NCBI GenBank assembly: GCA_031553705.1
Contig: JAVBLD010000033.1
Location: 30,473-94,472, forward strand
Direction: 5' to 3'
DNA length: 64,000 bases
DNA from: JAVBLD01 sp031553705
GTDB taxonomy: Bacteria; Bacteroidota; Bacteroidia; Bacteroidales; Marinifilaceae
Positions within the stretch are counted from its first letter, which is position 1. The number at the start of each line of letters is the position of its first letter. The notes beneath the pieces are model-generated. The model made no database searches and had not been told where the DNA came from. It worked only from the letters and a program-made list of their open reading frames with translations. This document shows, in pieces, positions 36,034-44,712 of the stretch. The position numbers and the translations under genes are program-made.

Positions 36034-36447
36034 ATGGACTATATTAAATTATTGACGGATAGTTGTCGGAATACGCTGGTAGAGCGTTTGGGAATAGAGT
36101 TTACTGCAATCGGAGAAGGATGGATGGAGGCACGAATGCCGCTGGATGAACGTACTTGCCGTCCTGACGGCGCTTTGCATGGCGGGGCAAATATGGCTTT
36201 GGCCGAAACGGTGGCCGGTGCATTAGGCAGCATATCAGTGCCGTTGGAACAGCGGTTTAATATTTACGGAATAGAGATAAATGGGAATCATATAAAAAAA
36301 GCAACCGGTAATTATGTTATTGCCAGGGCTTCATTTATACATAAAGGTAATCGTACTCAGGTGGTGAGCGTCGAGATACATGATGAAACCGGAGCGTTAA
36401 TAACAATGAGTCGGGTCACTAATATGTTGGTGACGGCAAATCATTAG
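36034..36447 (+). CDS. PaaI-type hotdog-fold thioesterase
   Basis: A 137-residue single hotdog domain. The signature is RPDGALHGGANMALAETVAGALGS, in which the HGG motif and the Glu/Asp acid of the next helix form the acyl-CoA hydrolase site; the C-terminal beta-strands (GNYVIARASFIHKGNRTQVVSVEI) match the family. Substrates may include phenylacetyl-CoA or 1,4-dihydroxy-2-naphthoyl-CoA (MenI role). The latter is attractive because the window holds menA, but the two genes are 30 kb apart and the substrate is not determined by the sequence. It is followed by purL with its own promoter. Confidence 0.85.
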   Translation: MDYIKLLTDSCRNTLVERLGIEFTAIGEGWMEARMPLDERTCRPDGALHGGANMALAETVAGALGSISVPLEQRFNIYGIEINGNHIKKATGNYVIARASFIHKGNRTQVVSVEIHDETGALITMSRVTNMLVTANH

Positions 36448-36501
36448 AAAAAGAATGTTTTTTAGATTATTTAAAAACCAATAAATCGAATCTAAAATTA
36501 T

Positions 36502-36509
36502 TATCTTTG
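36502..36509 (+). promoter_or_regulatory. -7 promoter box for purL
   Basis: TATCTTTG, fitting TAnnTTTG, lies 75 bases upstream of the purL ATG. The leader between them holds no structure I could match to a purine riboswitch. Confidence 0.5.
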
Positions 36510-36584
36510 TCTCCTGATTGTATGGTCTTCGAATAATATAACTAAAGCAATAGATTATAAGACTGCATATTAAAATATTAAAAA

Positions 36585-39500
36585 ATGGTTATAGTTTTTT
36601 ATCAGAAGCATTCAACGGTGTATACCGTACAGTATAAGATATCGGAACATCCGCTTGATGTGAGCAAATTGGAGTGGCTTTTCGGCGGAGCAAAAAGAAT
36701 GAAGAAATCTTCATTGGAAGGATATTTTATCGGTCCGAGGAGAGAGATGGTGACGCCGTGGAGTACGAATGCGGTTGAGATTACTCAAAATAGCAGTATT
36801 GAAGGAATCTTGCGTATAGAGGAGTTCACAAAGGTCGATAGCGAAAAGGCACTTTTTGATCCGATGCTACAGGCTTTATACAAAGGTTTGGGCCCTGATA
36901 TTTTTACGATTGATAAAAAACCGGATGCCGTTCTTTATATTGATGATATAAAGGCTTATAATAAGCAGGAAGGGTTGGCATTAAACGAAGATGAAGTGGC
37001 TTATCTGGAAGGATTAGTCAAAAAATTGGGAAGAAAACTGACCGATTCGGAGGTATTCGGTTTTTCACAGGTGAATTCCGAACATTGTCGCCATAAGATT
37101 TTTAACGGACGCTTTATTATCGACGGCGAAGAGAAAGAGTGCAGTTTGTTTGGCTTGATCAAATATACCTCCAAGGAGCATCCCAATCGGATTATTTCTG
37201 CATATAAAGATAATTGTGCCTTTATTGGAGGTCCCCGGATTATGCAATTTGCTCCGAAAAGCCCGGATAAACCGGATTACTTTACGACAAAAGAGATCGA
37301 TACGGTGATCTCATTAAAGGCGGAGACACATAATTTTCCTACGACCGTAGAACCGTTTAATGGTGCTGCAACTGGTACCGGAGGTGAAATACGCGATCGT
37401 ATCGCCGGAGGACAGGGATCCTTACCGATAGCCGGAACAGCCGTATATATGACCTCCTATCCGCGACTTGATGCAGATCGCCAATGGGAGCAGCGAATTG
37501 ATCCGAGAAGATGGTTATACCAGACACCTGAAGATATATTGATTAAAGCCTCGAACGGAGCTTCCGATTTTGGAAATAAATTCGGCCAACCCTTAATATG
37601 CGGTTCTTTATTAACCTTTGAACACCAGGAATATAGTAAGACCTACGGCTATGACAAAGTGATCATGCTGGCCGGAGGGGTAGGCTTCGGGAATCGCGAA
37701 CAGGCAATGAAAGCGACGCCTGAGGCTGGAGATAAGGTAGTACTTCTTGGAGGTGATAACTATCGTATCGGTATGGGAGGAGGGGCAGTATCTTCGGTAG
37801 ACACCGGGGTATATGCCAATGCGATTGAGTTGAATGCCGTACAGCGCTCTAATCCGGAGATGCAGAGACGGGTTTACAATGCGATCCGTTCGATGACTGA
37901 AAGTAACAATAATCCGATTATATCAATCCATGATCATGGTGCCGGCGGGCATTTGAACTGTTTATCCGAGCTGGTGGAGGAGACCGGCGGAATGATTCAT
38001 ATTGATAAGTTGCCGGTGGGCGATCCGACATTGTCGGCTAAAGAGATCATCGGTAATGAATCGCAGGAGCGTATGGGATTGGTATTGGACGAAAAGGATG
38101 TAGCCGCCTTGCAGCGGGTGGCTGACCGGGAACGTGCACCGATGTATGTAATTGGTGAGGCGACAGGCGATCACCGTTTTACATTTGAGAATGCCAATAG
38201 CGGAGAGCGCCCGATCGATCTGGAGCTGAAGGATATGTTCGGAAACCCGCCTAAAACGATCATGGAGGATAAGACGGTAAAAGAGAAATATACCGATATC
38301 GAGTATGATGAGGCCCGGTTGGAGGAGTATATCGAACAGGTTATACAAATCGAAGGGGTAGCTTGCAAGGATTGGTTGACTAATAAGGTGGACCGTTCCG
38401 TATCCGGCCGGGTGGCTCGCCAGCAATGTGCAGGTCCGCTACAGTTGCCGTTAAGCGATGTAGCCGTAGTAGCCATGGATTATTGTGGAAACAAAGGGAT
38501 AGCTACTTCTATCGGGCATGCACCTGTTGCGGCCATGGCAAATGCGGCAAACGGTTCCCGATTGGCTATTGCGGAAGCCTTGACCAATGTCGTTTGGGCT
38601 CCGATAGAGAAAGGAATAGAAGGTATATCCTTGTCAGCCAACTGGATGTGGCCATGTCGGAATGCCGGTGAAGATGCCCGTTTATACGAAGCCGTACAGG
38701 CTGCCAGTGATTTTGCGGTGGCATTGGGAATTAATATCCCGACCGGAAAAGACTCGCTTTCAATGACGCAGAAATATGGAGATAAAAAAGTATATGCTCC
38801 CGGAACTGTGATTATCTCTACGGTAGGAGAGGTAAAAAATATCCGGCAGGTTGTTTCGCCGGTATTAAAACCTGATACGGCTACCGAGCTGGTTTATATT
38901 GACTTCTCATTTGATGCGATGAAACTGGGAGGTTCCAGTTTTGCTCAGATTTTAAATAAAATAGGTAAGGAAACACCCGATGTGAAAGACAGTGCCTATT
39001 TCGTTGCTGCATTTACAGCTGTTCAGCAGTTGATAGAAGGGAACCACATTCTCGCCGGCCATGATATTTCTGCCGGAGGAATGATTACCACACTGCTGGA
39101 AATGTGTTTTGCCGATAACCGGTTAGGGTTGGATATCGATCTTTCATTCATAGCGGAAAAAGATATCGTTAAGATCCTGTTTGCTGAAAATCCGGGTGTG
39201 GTCATCCAGATCCCGGATATGGCAGCGAAACAGGTTGCCACCATTCTGGAAAAAGCAGGAGTTGTTTACGGTTTTCTGGGTAAGCCAGGAAAATCCGGGG
39301 TGATGCATATCCGGAAGAAAGATATGGTTTGGAACCTTGATATAGCTTCTCTCCGGGATTTGTGGTTTAAGACTTCCTATCTGTTGGATCGCAAGCAAAG
39401 CGGAGAGAAACAGGCTTTGGAAAGATATAAAAACTATAAACGGAATGAACTGAAATATAAATTCCCGAAAGGTTATAGCGGAAAACTGGCGGATATGGGG

Positions 39501-40292
39501 CTGGATAACCGGCGCATAACCGGGTCGGGTATAAAGGCGGCGATTATCCGTGAGAAGGGATGCCAATGTGACAGGGAGCTGGCTTGGGCGTTACACTTGG
39601 CCGGCTTTGATGTAAAAGACGTACACATGACCGACTTGATTTCGGGACGTGAAACGTTGGAAGAGGTAAATCTGATTGCATTTGTCGGTGGATTTTCAAA
39701 TTCTGATGTACTGGGTTCGGCAAAAGGTTGGGCCGGAGCTTTCAAATATAATGAAAAAGCCCGAGTTGCTCTCGAACGTTTCTACAAGCGGAGCGATACT
39801 CTAAGCATAGGTGTCTGCAACGGGTGCCAATTGATGACCGAACTGGGATTGATTTATCCGGAGCACAAAGAGATGCCGAAAATGCTCCATAATGATTCGT
39901 GTAAATTTGAATCGGGATTTGTATCGGTGGCGATCGAGCCGGGTAATTCGATTATGTTGGGATCATTGGCCGGTAGCCACTTGGGAATCTGGATTGCACA
40001 TGGTGAAGGTAAATTCCGGTTGCCATACAATGAAAATGAATATACTATTCCGTTGAGGTATGTTTATGACCGCTATCCGGCTAACCCGAATGGTTCTCCC
40101 GGAGCCGCTGCTGCCATTTGTAGCAAAGATGGCCGACATTTGGCTATGATGCCTCACCTGGAACGGTCTATCCACCCATGGAATTGGGCATACTATGCGG
40201 AGGGACGTGAAACGGATGAGGTAACCCCTTGGATCGAAGCATTTATCAATGCACGGAAATGGATAAGTGATAAATTGGGAGAAACAAAATAG
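36585..40292 (+). CDS. purL: Phosphoribosylformylglycinamidine synthase, single-chain type
   Basis: PurL converts FGAR to FGAM using glutamine and ATP in purine synthesis. The 1235-residue single chain is the long proteobacterial/Bacteroidota type, combining the N-terminal PurS-like region (about 1-150), the two AIRS-type synthase halves (about 170-960) and a C-terminal class I glutaminase. Landmarks are FSQVNSEHCRHKIFNG, KAETHNFPTTVEPFNGAATGTGGE, HDHGAGGHLNCLSELVEE, NIPTGKDSLSMTQ and the glutaminase nucleophile in GVCNGCQLM (Cys1078). The His-x-Glu that completes the triad is likely in AMMPHLERSIHPWNW. It has its own promoter. Confidence 0.97.
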   Translation: MVIVFYQKHSTVYTVQYKISEHPLDVSKLEWLFGGAKRMKKSSLEGYFIGPRREMVTPWSTNAVEITQNSSIEGILRIEEFTKVDSEKALFDPMLQALYKGLGPDIFTIDKKPDAVLYIDDIKAYNKQEGLALNEDEVAYLEGLVKKLGRKLTDSEVFGFSQVNSEHCRHKIFNGRFIIDGEEKECSLFGLIKYTSKEHPNRIISAYKDNCAFIGGPRIMQFAPKSPDKPDYFTTKEIDTVISLKAETHNFPTTVEPFNGAATGTGGEIRDRIAGGQGSLPIAGTAVYMTSYPRLDADRQWEQRIDPRRWLYQTPEDILIKASNGASDFGNKFGQPLICGSLLTFEHQEYSKTYGYDKVIMLAGGVGFGNREQAMKATPEAGDKVVLLGGDNYRIGMGGGAVSSVDTGVYANAIELNAVQRSNPEMQRRVYNAIRSMTESNNNPIISIHDHGAGGHLNCLSELVEETGGMIHIDKLPVGDPTLSAKEIIGNESQERMGLVLDEKDVAALQRVADRERAPMYVIGEATGDHRFTFENANSGERPIDLELKDMFGNPPKTIMEDKTVKEKYTDIEYDEARLEEYIEQVIQIEGVACKDWLTNKVDRSVSGRVARQQCAGPLQLPLSDVAVVAMDYCGNKGIATSIGHAPVAAMANAANGSRLAIAEALTNVVWAPIEKGIEGISLSANWMWPCRNAGEDARLYEAVQAASDFAVALGINIPTGKDSLSMTQKYGDKKVYAPGTVIISTVGEVKNIRQVVSPVLKPDTATELVYIDFSFDAMKLGGSSFAQILNKIGKETPDVKDSAYFVAAFTAVQQLIEGNHILAGHDISAGGMITTLLEMCFADNRLGLDIDLSFIAEKDIVKILFAENPGVVIQIPDMAAKQVATILEKAGVVYGFLGKPGKSGVMHIRKKDMVWNLDIASLRDLWFKTSYLLDRKQSGEKQALERYKNYKRNELKYKFPKGYSGKLADMGLDNRRITGSGIKAAIIREKGCQCDRELAWALHLAGFDVKDVHMTDLISGRETLEEVNLIAFVGGFSNSDVLGSAKGWAGAFKYNEKARVALERFYKRSDTLSIGVCNGCQLMTELGLIYPEHKEMPKMLHNDSCKFESGFVSVAIEPGNSIMLGSLAGSHLGIWIAHGEGKFRLPYNENEYTIPLRYVYDRYPANPNGSPGAAAAICSKDGRHLAMMPHLERSIHPWNWAYYAEGRETDEVTPWIEAFINARKWISDKLGETK

Positions 40293-40355
40293 AAAATGGA
40301 GAAAAACAGGAGGGAAGCATGAAAAGGACCAGAAATATAATTTAAAATTATTAGG

Positions 40356-41570
40356 ATGGATATTGTTCATTTGTTGGAAGAATGGGGGATAGAGATCGGA
40401 TCGTCCGGTTTGGCGCTTTTTTTGCAATTGGTTTTCCAACTTTTTGTTATTGCTGTCATTGCATGGATTATCTATACTATTATTAGAAAATTTCTTTCAC
40501 GGATTGTTCGAAAAATTGCAGGATATACTAATACTCAATGGGACGATATCTTATTTGACCAACGTTTCTTTAACAAGTTGGCCTATGTTATTGTTCCGAT
40601 TGCTGTAGATATTGCTATTGCCGGTATTGAATGGAAATATATAGGTTATATTCAGCGCTTTGTGGAGATATGGATTGCGATTGCATTTCTATTGTTTTTC
40701 ACAAATATATTGGACGGAATCAATCGTGTTTACCAGAGTTATCTGATTTCAAAGCAACGGCCTATACAAGTATTTATACAGGTGATAAAGATTATATTAT
40801 ATTGTATTACAATTATCATTGTAGTCAGTATCATGGTAGGAAAGTCTCCTGAAAACCTGCTTGTAGGACTTAGTGCTTTTGCCGCGGTATTGATGTTGAT
40901 TTTTAAAGATTCGATCCTTGGGTTTGTGGCAGGTATACAGCTGATATCCAATAACATGGTGCGTATCGGTGATTGGATTGTGATGCCTAACAGCAATGCA
41001 GACGGAGAGGTGTTGGAGATTAATCTGATTACGGTAAAGGTACAAAACTGGGATAAAACAATTTCGACTATTCCTACCTATAAATTGGTATCGGAATCAT
41101 TCACAAACTGGCGGGGGATGCAAGAATCGGAGGGACGAAGGATTAAAAGGGCGGTTAATATTGATATCAATTCGATCCATTACCTGAGCAATGAAGAGCT
41201 TGAGCAATTAAAGCAGTCCAGTCTTTTACGGGATTATATCAATGGAAAACTGGATGAAATAAAACGGTTTAATGAAAACAGGGAGCATTTGCTGGACGAA
41301 CGCCGGTTGACGAACATCGGTACTTTTCGCGAATATATGGAGCTATGGTTGAATTCCAATCCGGATATAAACCTGGATATGACCCACATGGTGAGGCAAC
41401 TACAGCCTGGACCAGCAGGAGTACCCATTGAGATCTATTGTTTTTCGGCCAAACAAAAATGGATCGAATACGAACGGGTACAAGCGGATATTTTTGATCA
41501 TCTTTTTGCAGTGATCCCGCTTTTTAATTTGAGGATATTCCAATATTCCGGCAACTGCTTGAACGAATAG
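40356..41570 (+). CDS. Small-conductance mechanosensitive channel (MscS family)
   Basis: The 404-residue protein has four or five membrane helices (about 25-200). The last two lead into the pore helix region with KSPENLLVGLSAFAAVLMLIFKDSILGFVAGIQL, the MscS pore pattern. Next comes the beta domain with the hallmark MVRIGDWIVMPNSNADGEVLEINLITVKVQNWDKTISTIPTYKL. The C-terminal alpha-beta domain matches MscS. It releases osmolytes on hypo-osmotic shock. It lies 63 bases after purL, and 49 bases before a small basic gene. Paralog class within the family is unresolved. Confidence 0.9.
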   Translation: MDIVHLLEEWGIEIGSSGLALFLQLVFQLFVIAVIAWIIYTIIRKFLSRIVRKIAGYTNTQWDDILFDQRFFNKLAYVIVPIAVDIAIAGIEWKYIGYIQRFVEIWIAIAFLLFFTNILDGINRVYQSYLISKQRPIQVFIQVIKIILYCITIIIVVSIMVGKSPENLLVGLSAFAAVLMLIFKDSILGFVAGIQLISNNMVRIGDWIVMPNSNADGEVLEINLITVKVQNWDKTISTIPTYKLVSESFTNWRGMQESEGRRIKRAVNIDINSIHYLSNEELEQLKQSSLLRDYINGKLDEIKRFNENREHLLDERRLTNIGTFREYMELWLNSNPDINLDMTHMVRQLQPGPAGVPIEIYCFSAKQKWIEYERVQADIFDHLFAVIPLFNLRIFQYSGNCLNE

Positions 41571-41619
41571 TTCGTATAGTTTTTATTTGAGGTTAGCGGA
41601 ATGAAGGAGATTAAAGTAT

Positions 41620-41823
41620 ATGAAACAGAAAAGTAAATTGAAAATCGGTTTGTCGGATTATATCAAAGCAAACCGGAAAATTTCCAGGGAGGAAGAATTG
41701 TTGGAACATCGAAGGCCAGTGAGCTATCGTAAAGTACATGCCACTAAAAAACAATATAACAGGAAAAAAAATAAGGCAGATCTAAATAAGGATCTGCCTT
41801 ATTTTTCTGTTATTTTCCGGTAA
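41620..41823 (+). CDS. Small basic protein whose frame runs through a terminator hairpin
   Basis: The 67-residue frame encodes a strongly basic protein (SDYIKANRKISREEELLEHRRP and KKQYNRKKNK). The N-terminal two-thirds, MKQKSKLKIGLSDYIKANR, look like a conserved Bacteroidales small protein. The last 15 codons run through a perfect 16-bp terminator hairpin (41767-41806) and the stop is at 41821-41823, past the U-tract. Thus either the transcript ends before the stop, leaving a nonstop message, or transcription continues through the hairpin. No earlier in-frame stop exists. The frame is probably real but its end is puzzling. It follows the MscS gene by 49 bases. Confidence 0.6.
   Translation: MKQKSKLKIGLSDYIKANRKISREEELLEHRRPVSYRKVHATKKQYNRKKNKADLNKDLPYFSVIFR
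41767..41806 (+). terminator. Strong terminator hairpin inside the 3' end of the small basic gene
   Basis: Perfect 16-bp inverted repeat, arms 41767-41782 and 41791-41806, core AAGGCAGATC/GATCTGCCTT, loop of 8 bases (TAAATAAG), with a T-run closing the right arm. Confidence 0.85.
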
Positions 41824-41908
41824 AAAGATTAAAACCTACATTTTTAACTAATCTTTTTCTTTTTTTTCCCCTTTCTCTAACTTTGGATTTAAATTCTGAA
41901 CAAAATAA

Positions 41909-41939
41909 TTTGGGATTAAATAGTATATTATTATCTTTG
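41909..41939 (+). promoter_or_regulatory. Complete Bacteroidota promoter (TTTG-N19-TATCTTTG)
   Basis: TTTG at 41909-41912, then 19 bases, then TATCTTTG at 41932-41939. The -33 and -7 boxes and their spacing all match the sigma-ABfr-type consensus. The gene at 41971 begins 31 bases after the -7 box. Confidence 0.75.
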
Positions 41940-41970
41940 TTTAGTCAAGAAAAGGTAGAAATTTGATGAA

Positions 41971-42351
41971 ATGAAAATAGTTTTATTTCGATATTTTTTT
42001 CTGGTAACACTATTATTCGCTTTCGGCTTGGGTGTTTTTGGGAATAGTATTTCTTTCAGGAATATGGATTGCAATATGGTCTATATTCAAGATTCTCAGT
42101 TCGATATATCTTATGCTAAGATCAGTCAACGGGGGGATAACGAATGGGGTATAAAAACCGCACCTCCGGATCTAGTGTCCAACAGGAATAAAATGGAAAC
42201 TCTGCTCCATCGGTCGGTTGTTGTTTCTACCCCTCGGCAAATTACGATAGAATTATCAATAGAACGACTAAACAGGAGTTATAATGCATTTTGGGTTAAT
42301 AGGTATACAACTTGTTTTTATATTTATTACCTATGTAAAATTGTTATATAG
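41971..42351 (+). CDS. Uncharacterised small secreted protein
   Basis: I do not recognise this 126-residue protein. It has a signal peptide (MKIVLFRYFFLVTLLFAFGLGVFG) and a short mature part without obvious repeats. It ends in an unusual Tyr/Cys-rich tail (FYIYYLCKIVI) just before the stop, which may reflect a frameshift or a truncated gene. It is the only gene in the window preceded by a complete -33/-7 promoter at consensus spacing. The exbB gene starts 174 bases downstream. It could be a small regulator or structural peptide of the envelope. Confidence 0.5.
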   Translation: MKIVLFRYFFLVTLLFAFGLGVFGNSISFRNMDCNMVYIQDSQFDISYAKISQRGDNEWGIKTAPPDLVSNRNKMETLLHRSVVVSTPRQITIELSIERLNRSYNAFWVNRYTTCFYIYYLCKIVI

Positions 42352-42525
42352 TATCTACTATAATAATAGGTATGTTAAATTATTGTCTGGAAAATGAGTG
42401 TGTCATGTTCCAAAAAAATAATGGAATAACGTATATCAATGGAGTTTGGTTTATATCGTCATAGTATTGTTAAGAATGATGTTTAAATATTTTTTAATTT
42501 ATAATTTTTAAGTAAAAAACTAATT

Positions 42526-43353
42526 ATGGAAAAGAGTGTAAATAAAAAAACTGGAGCGAAAAGAGGTACGAAAAAGAGTATTGGAATTTCAGCACTTCCT
42601 ATTATTCTTCTGTGTTTTGTATTAGCAGTAATCATATACCAATTTGTATATGGTAATCCGGCTAACTTTTTAAATAATGACCCGAATAACCATCCTCTAC
42701 CGGGAAATCTTTTGGGAACTATTTATAAAGGAGGGGTAATCGTGCCTATTATTCAAACGCTTTTGTTTACTGTGTTGACCTTAAGTGTGGAACGTTTTAT
42801 TGCATTGCGTAAAGCCAAAGGTAAAAGAGATTTGCAACAATTTGTGACAAACGTGAAAGATGCATTGGACGAAGGTAATATAGAAGAAGCCTATGCAATG
42901 TGCGACGAGCAAAAAGGTAGCGTGGCAAATGTAATCAAAACCTCTTTGAAAACTTATACGGAAGTGAGTGCAAATAGCCAATTGACTAAAGAAGAAAGAC
43001 AACTGGCTGTCCGTAAAGATTTGGAAGAAGCTACAATGCTGGAACTTCCGACAATGGAACAAAACTTATCCGTAATTGCAACGATCACAACTTTAGGAAC
43101 TTTGATGGGACTGTTAGGGACCGTAATCGGTATGATCAGGTCATTCGCGGCTCTGTCTTCTGCCGGTGGTACTGACTCTATTGCGCTTTCTACCGGTATT
43201 TCCGAGGCGTTGGTAAACACAGCGTTTGGTATCGCAACCGGTGCTTGTGCAGTAATCGCTTATAACTTCTTTACAACAAAGATTGACGGGATTACCCATA
43301 GCATTGACGAGGTGGGAGCTTACCTGGTGCAGACTTTTGCCGGGAAGAATTGA
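42526..43353 (+). CDS. exbB: MotA/TolQ/ExbB proton channel family protein
   Basis: The 275-residue protein has a short basic cytosolic start, then three membrane helices (about 20-40, 60-85, and 170-240 in two parts). The channel segment carries the family pattern LPTMEQNLSVIATITTLGTLMGLLGTVIGMI and LVNTAFGIATGACAVIAYN. ExbB forms the pentameric proton channel that powers TonB. It opens the six-gene plus-strand run exbB-exbD-exbD-tonB-pstS-like-TPR, spaced at 60 bases to the first exbD. A promoter upstream is not obvious; the run may be read from a distal promoter. Confidence 0.92.
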   Translation: MEKSVNKKTGAKRGTKKSIGISALPIILLCFVLAVIIYQFVYGNPANFLNNDPNNHPLPGNLLGTIYKGGVIVPIIQTLLFTVLTLSVERFIALRKAKGKRDLQQFVTNVKDALDEGNIEEAYAMCDEQKGSVANVIKTSLKTYTEVSANSQLTKEERQLAVRKDLEEATMLELPTMEQNLSVIATITTLGTLMGLLGTVIGMIRSFAALSSAGGTDSIALSTGISEALVNTAFGIATGACAVIAYNFFTTKIDGITHSIDEVGAYLVQTFAGKN

Positions 43354-43413
43354 TATTATCCTAGAATGAATTTGTTATAAGCTTTTAAAAGCTTTAACAT
43401 AACAAAAGAAATT

Positions 43414-44016
43414 ATGAGTAAGAAGATAAAAAAGAAATCGACTTTTATTGATATGACTGCCATGAGTGACGTGACAGTCTTACTGCTCACTTTCTTTATG
43501 CTGACCTCAACCTTTATTCAGAAAGAACCGGTAAAAGTCAGTCCGCCACAATCTGTTTCAGAGATAAAAATTCCTGAAACAAATATTGTGTCGATATTGA
43601 TTGAACCCAACGGAAAGGTCTTTATGTCTTTGGATAAACCTCAAGACCGAGCTGATGTACTGAAAAAAGTAGGGGAGAATTATCAGATTGAATTTACCGA
43701 ACAGGAGTTGAAGAAATTCAGTTTAAGTAATTCATTTGGCGTGCCTATTCAAGGAATGAAGCAGTTCCTGGCATTATCCTCGGAAGATCAGGATAAAGTA
43801 ATTATGGACTACGGAATTCCATGCGATAGTACGAACAATCAGTTTAAAGTATGGATGCAGTCTGCTAGAGAGGTGAATAGAGATCTGGTTATAGCGATTA
43901 AAGCGGACCAGAATACACCTTATCCGTTGATTAAAGATATTATGAAAACACTTCAGGAATTAAAGGAGTATCGGTACAACTTGATCACTTCTTTGAGAAA
44001 TATGCCTGTAGTGTAA
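43414..44016 (+). CDS. exbD: ExbD/TolR biopolymer transport protein (first copy)
   Basis: A 200-residue protein with a single N-terminal membrane helix (about 17-37). Its FIDMTAMSDVTVLLLTFFMLTSTF segment carries the essential Asp of ExbD-type proteins. The periplasmic domain is about 150 residues, longer than in Proteobacteria, and ends in an ALKADQNTPYPLIKDIMKTL-like element (IAIKADQNTPYPLIKDI). It works with ExbB and TonB. The second ExbD gene follows 24 bases downstream; two different ExbD proteins are usual in Bacteroidota. Confidence 0.9.
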   Translation: MSKKIKKKSTFIDMTAMSDVTVLLLTFFMLTSTFIQKEPVKVSPPQSVSEIKIPETNIVSILIEPNGKVFMSLDKPQDRADVLKKVGENYQIEFTEQELKKFSLSNSFGVPIQGMKQFLALSSEDQDKVIMDYGIPCDSTNNQFKVWMQSAREVNRDLVIAIKADQNTPYPLIKDIMKTLQELKEYRYNLITSLRNMPVV

Positions 44017-44040
44017 AAATGTATTATACATTGAAAAATT

Positions 44041-44709
44041 ATGGCTGAGATTCAACAAAAAGACGAAGGAGGCAGAAAAAAAGGTAAACAGAAAAAGATT
44101 CAGATCCATGTGGATTTTACTCCCATGGTGGATATGAATATGTTGTTGATTACTTTTTTTATGCTTTGTACCTCTTTAAGCAAACCGCAAACAATGGAAA
44201 TTAGTTTGCCGAGGAAGGATGTGAAAGATGAAACGGAGCAAGATAAGGTAAAAGCTTCCAAAGCAATAACGATTCTGTTGGGTAAAGAGGGTAAAGTGTA
44301 CTACTATACGGGAGAACCTAATTATGATGATCCGAACTTGTTAAAAGAGACTGATTTTTCAGCAACCGGATTACGGGCGATATTACTGGGGCGTAACCAG
44401 AATATTATGCAGAAAATACGTGAGTTGAAAAAACGTAAGGATAATCTTGAGATTACCAATGAACAGTATCTGCAACAAGCTGCTGAGATCAAAAAAGATA
44501 AGGAGGCTCCTGTTGTTCTGATTAAAGCAACCGATTTTGCAAACTATCGGAATTTGATCGATGCATTGGATGAAATGCAAATATGTAACATCGGACGTTA
44601 TGCCATCATGGATATAACCCCTGGAGATTTGCGTCTGCTGGAGGATTTGACACATGACGGATATGCCGACGAGTTGCCGGAAGTAATTGAATATAAAACA
44701 CAGCAGTAA
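44041..44709 (+). CDS. exbD: ExbD/TolR biopolymer transport protein (second copy)
   Basis: A 222-residue protein with a basic start (GGRKKGKQKKIQIHVD), then the membrane helix VDMNMLLITFFMLCTSL with its conserved Asp, followed by a periplasmic domain with a charged coiled-coil-like insert (RELKKRKDNLEITNEQYLQQ). It differs clearly from the first copy, so heteromeric assembly is likely. It ends three bases before tonB. Such paired ExbD proteins are a Bacteroidota feature. Confidence 0.9.
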   Translation: MAEIQQKDEGGRKKGKQKKIQIHVDFTPMVDMNMLLITFFMLCTSLSKPQTMEISLPRKDVKDETEQDKVKASKAITILLGKEGKVYYYTGEPNYDDPNLLKETDFSATGLRAILLGRNQNIMQKIRELKKRKDNLEITNEQYLQQAAEIKKDKEAPVVLIKATDFANYRNLIDALDEMQICNIGRYAIMDITPGDLRLLEDLTHDGYADELPEVIEYKTQQ

Positions 44710-44712
44710 ATT

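Noticed and set aside
36448..36584. Possible purine riboswitch in the purL leader
   Set aside because: No conserved purine-aptamer core or three-way junction could be traced; only a -7 box is supported.
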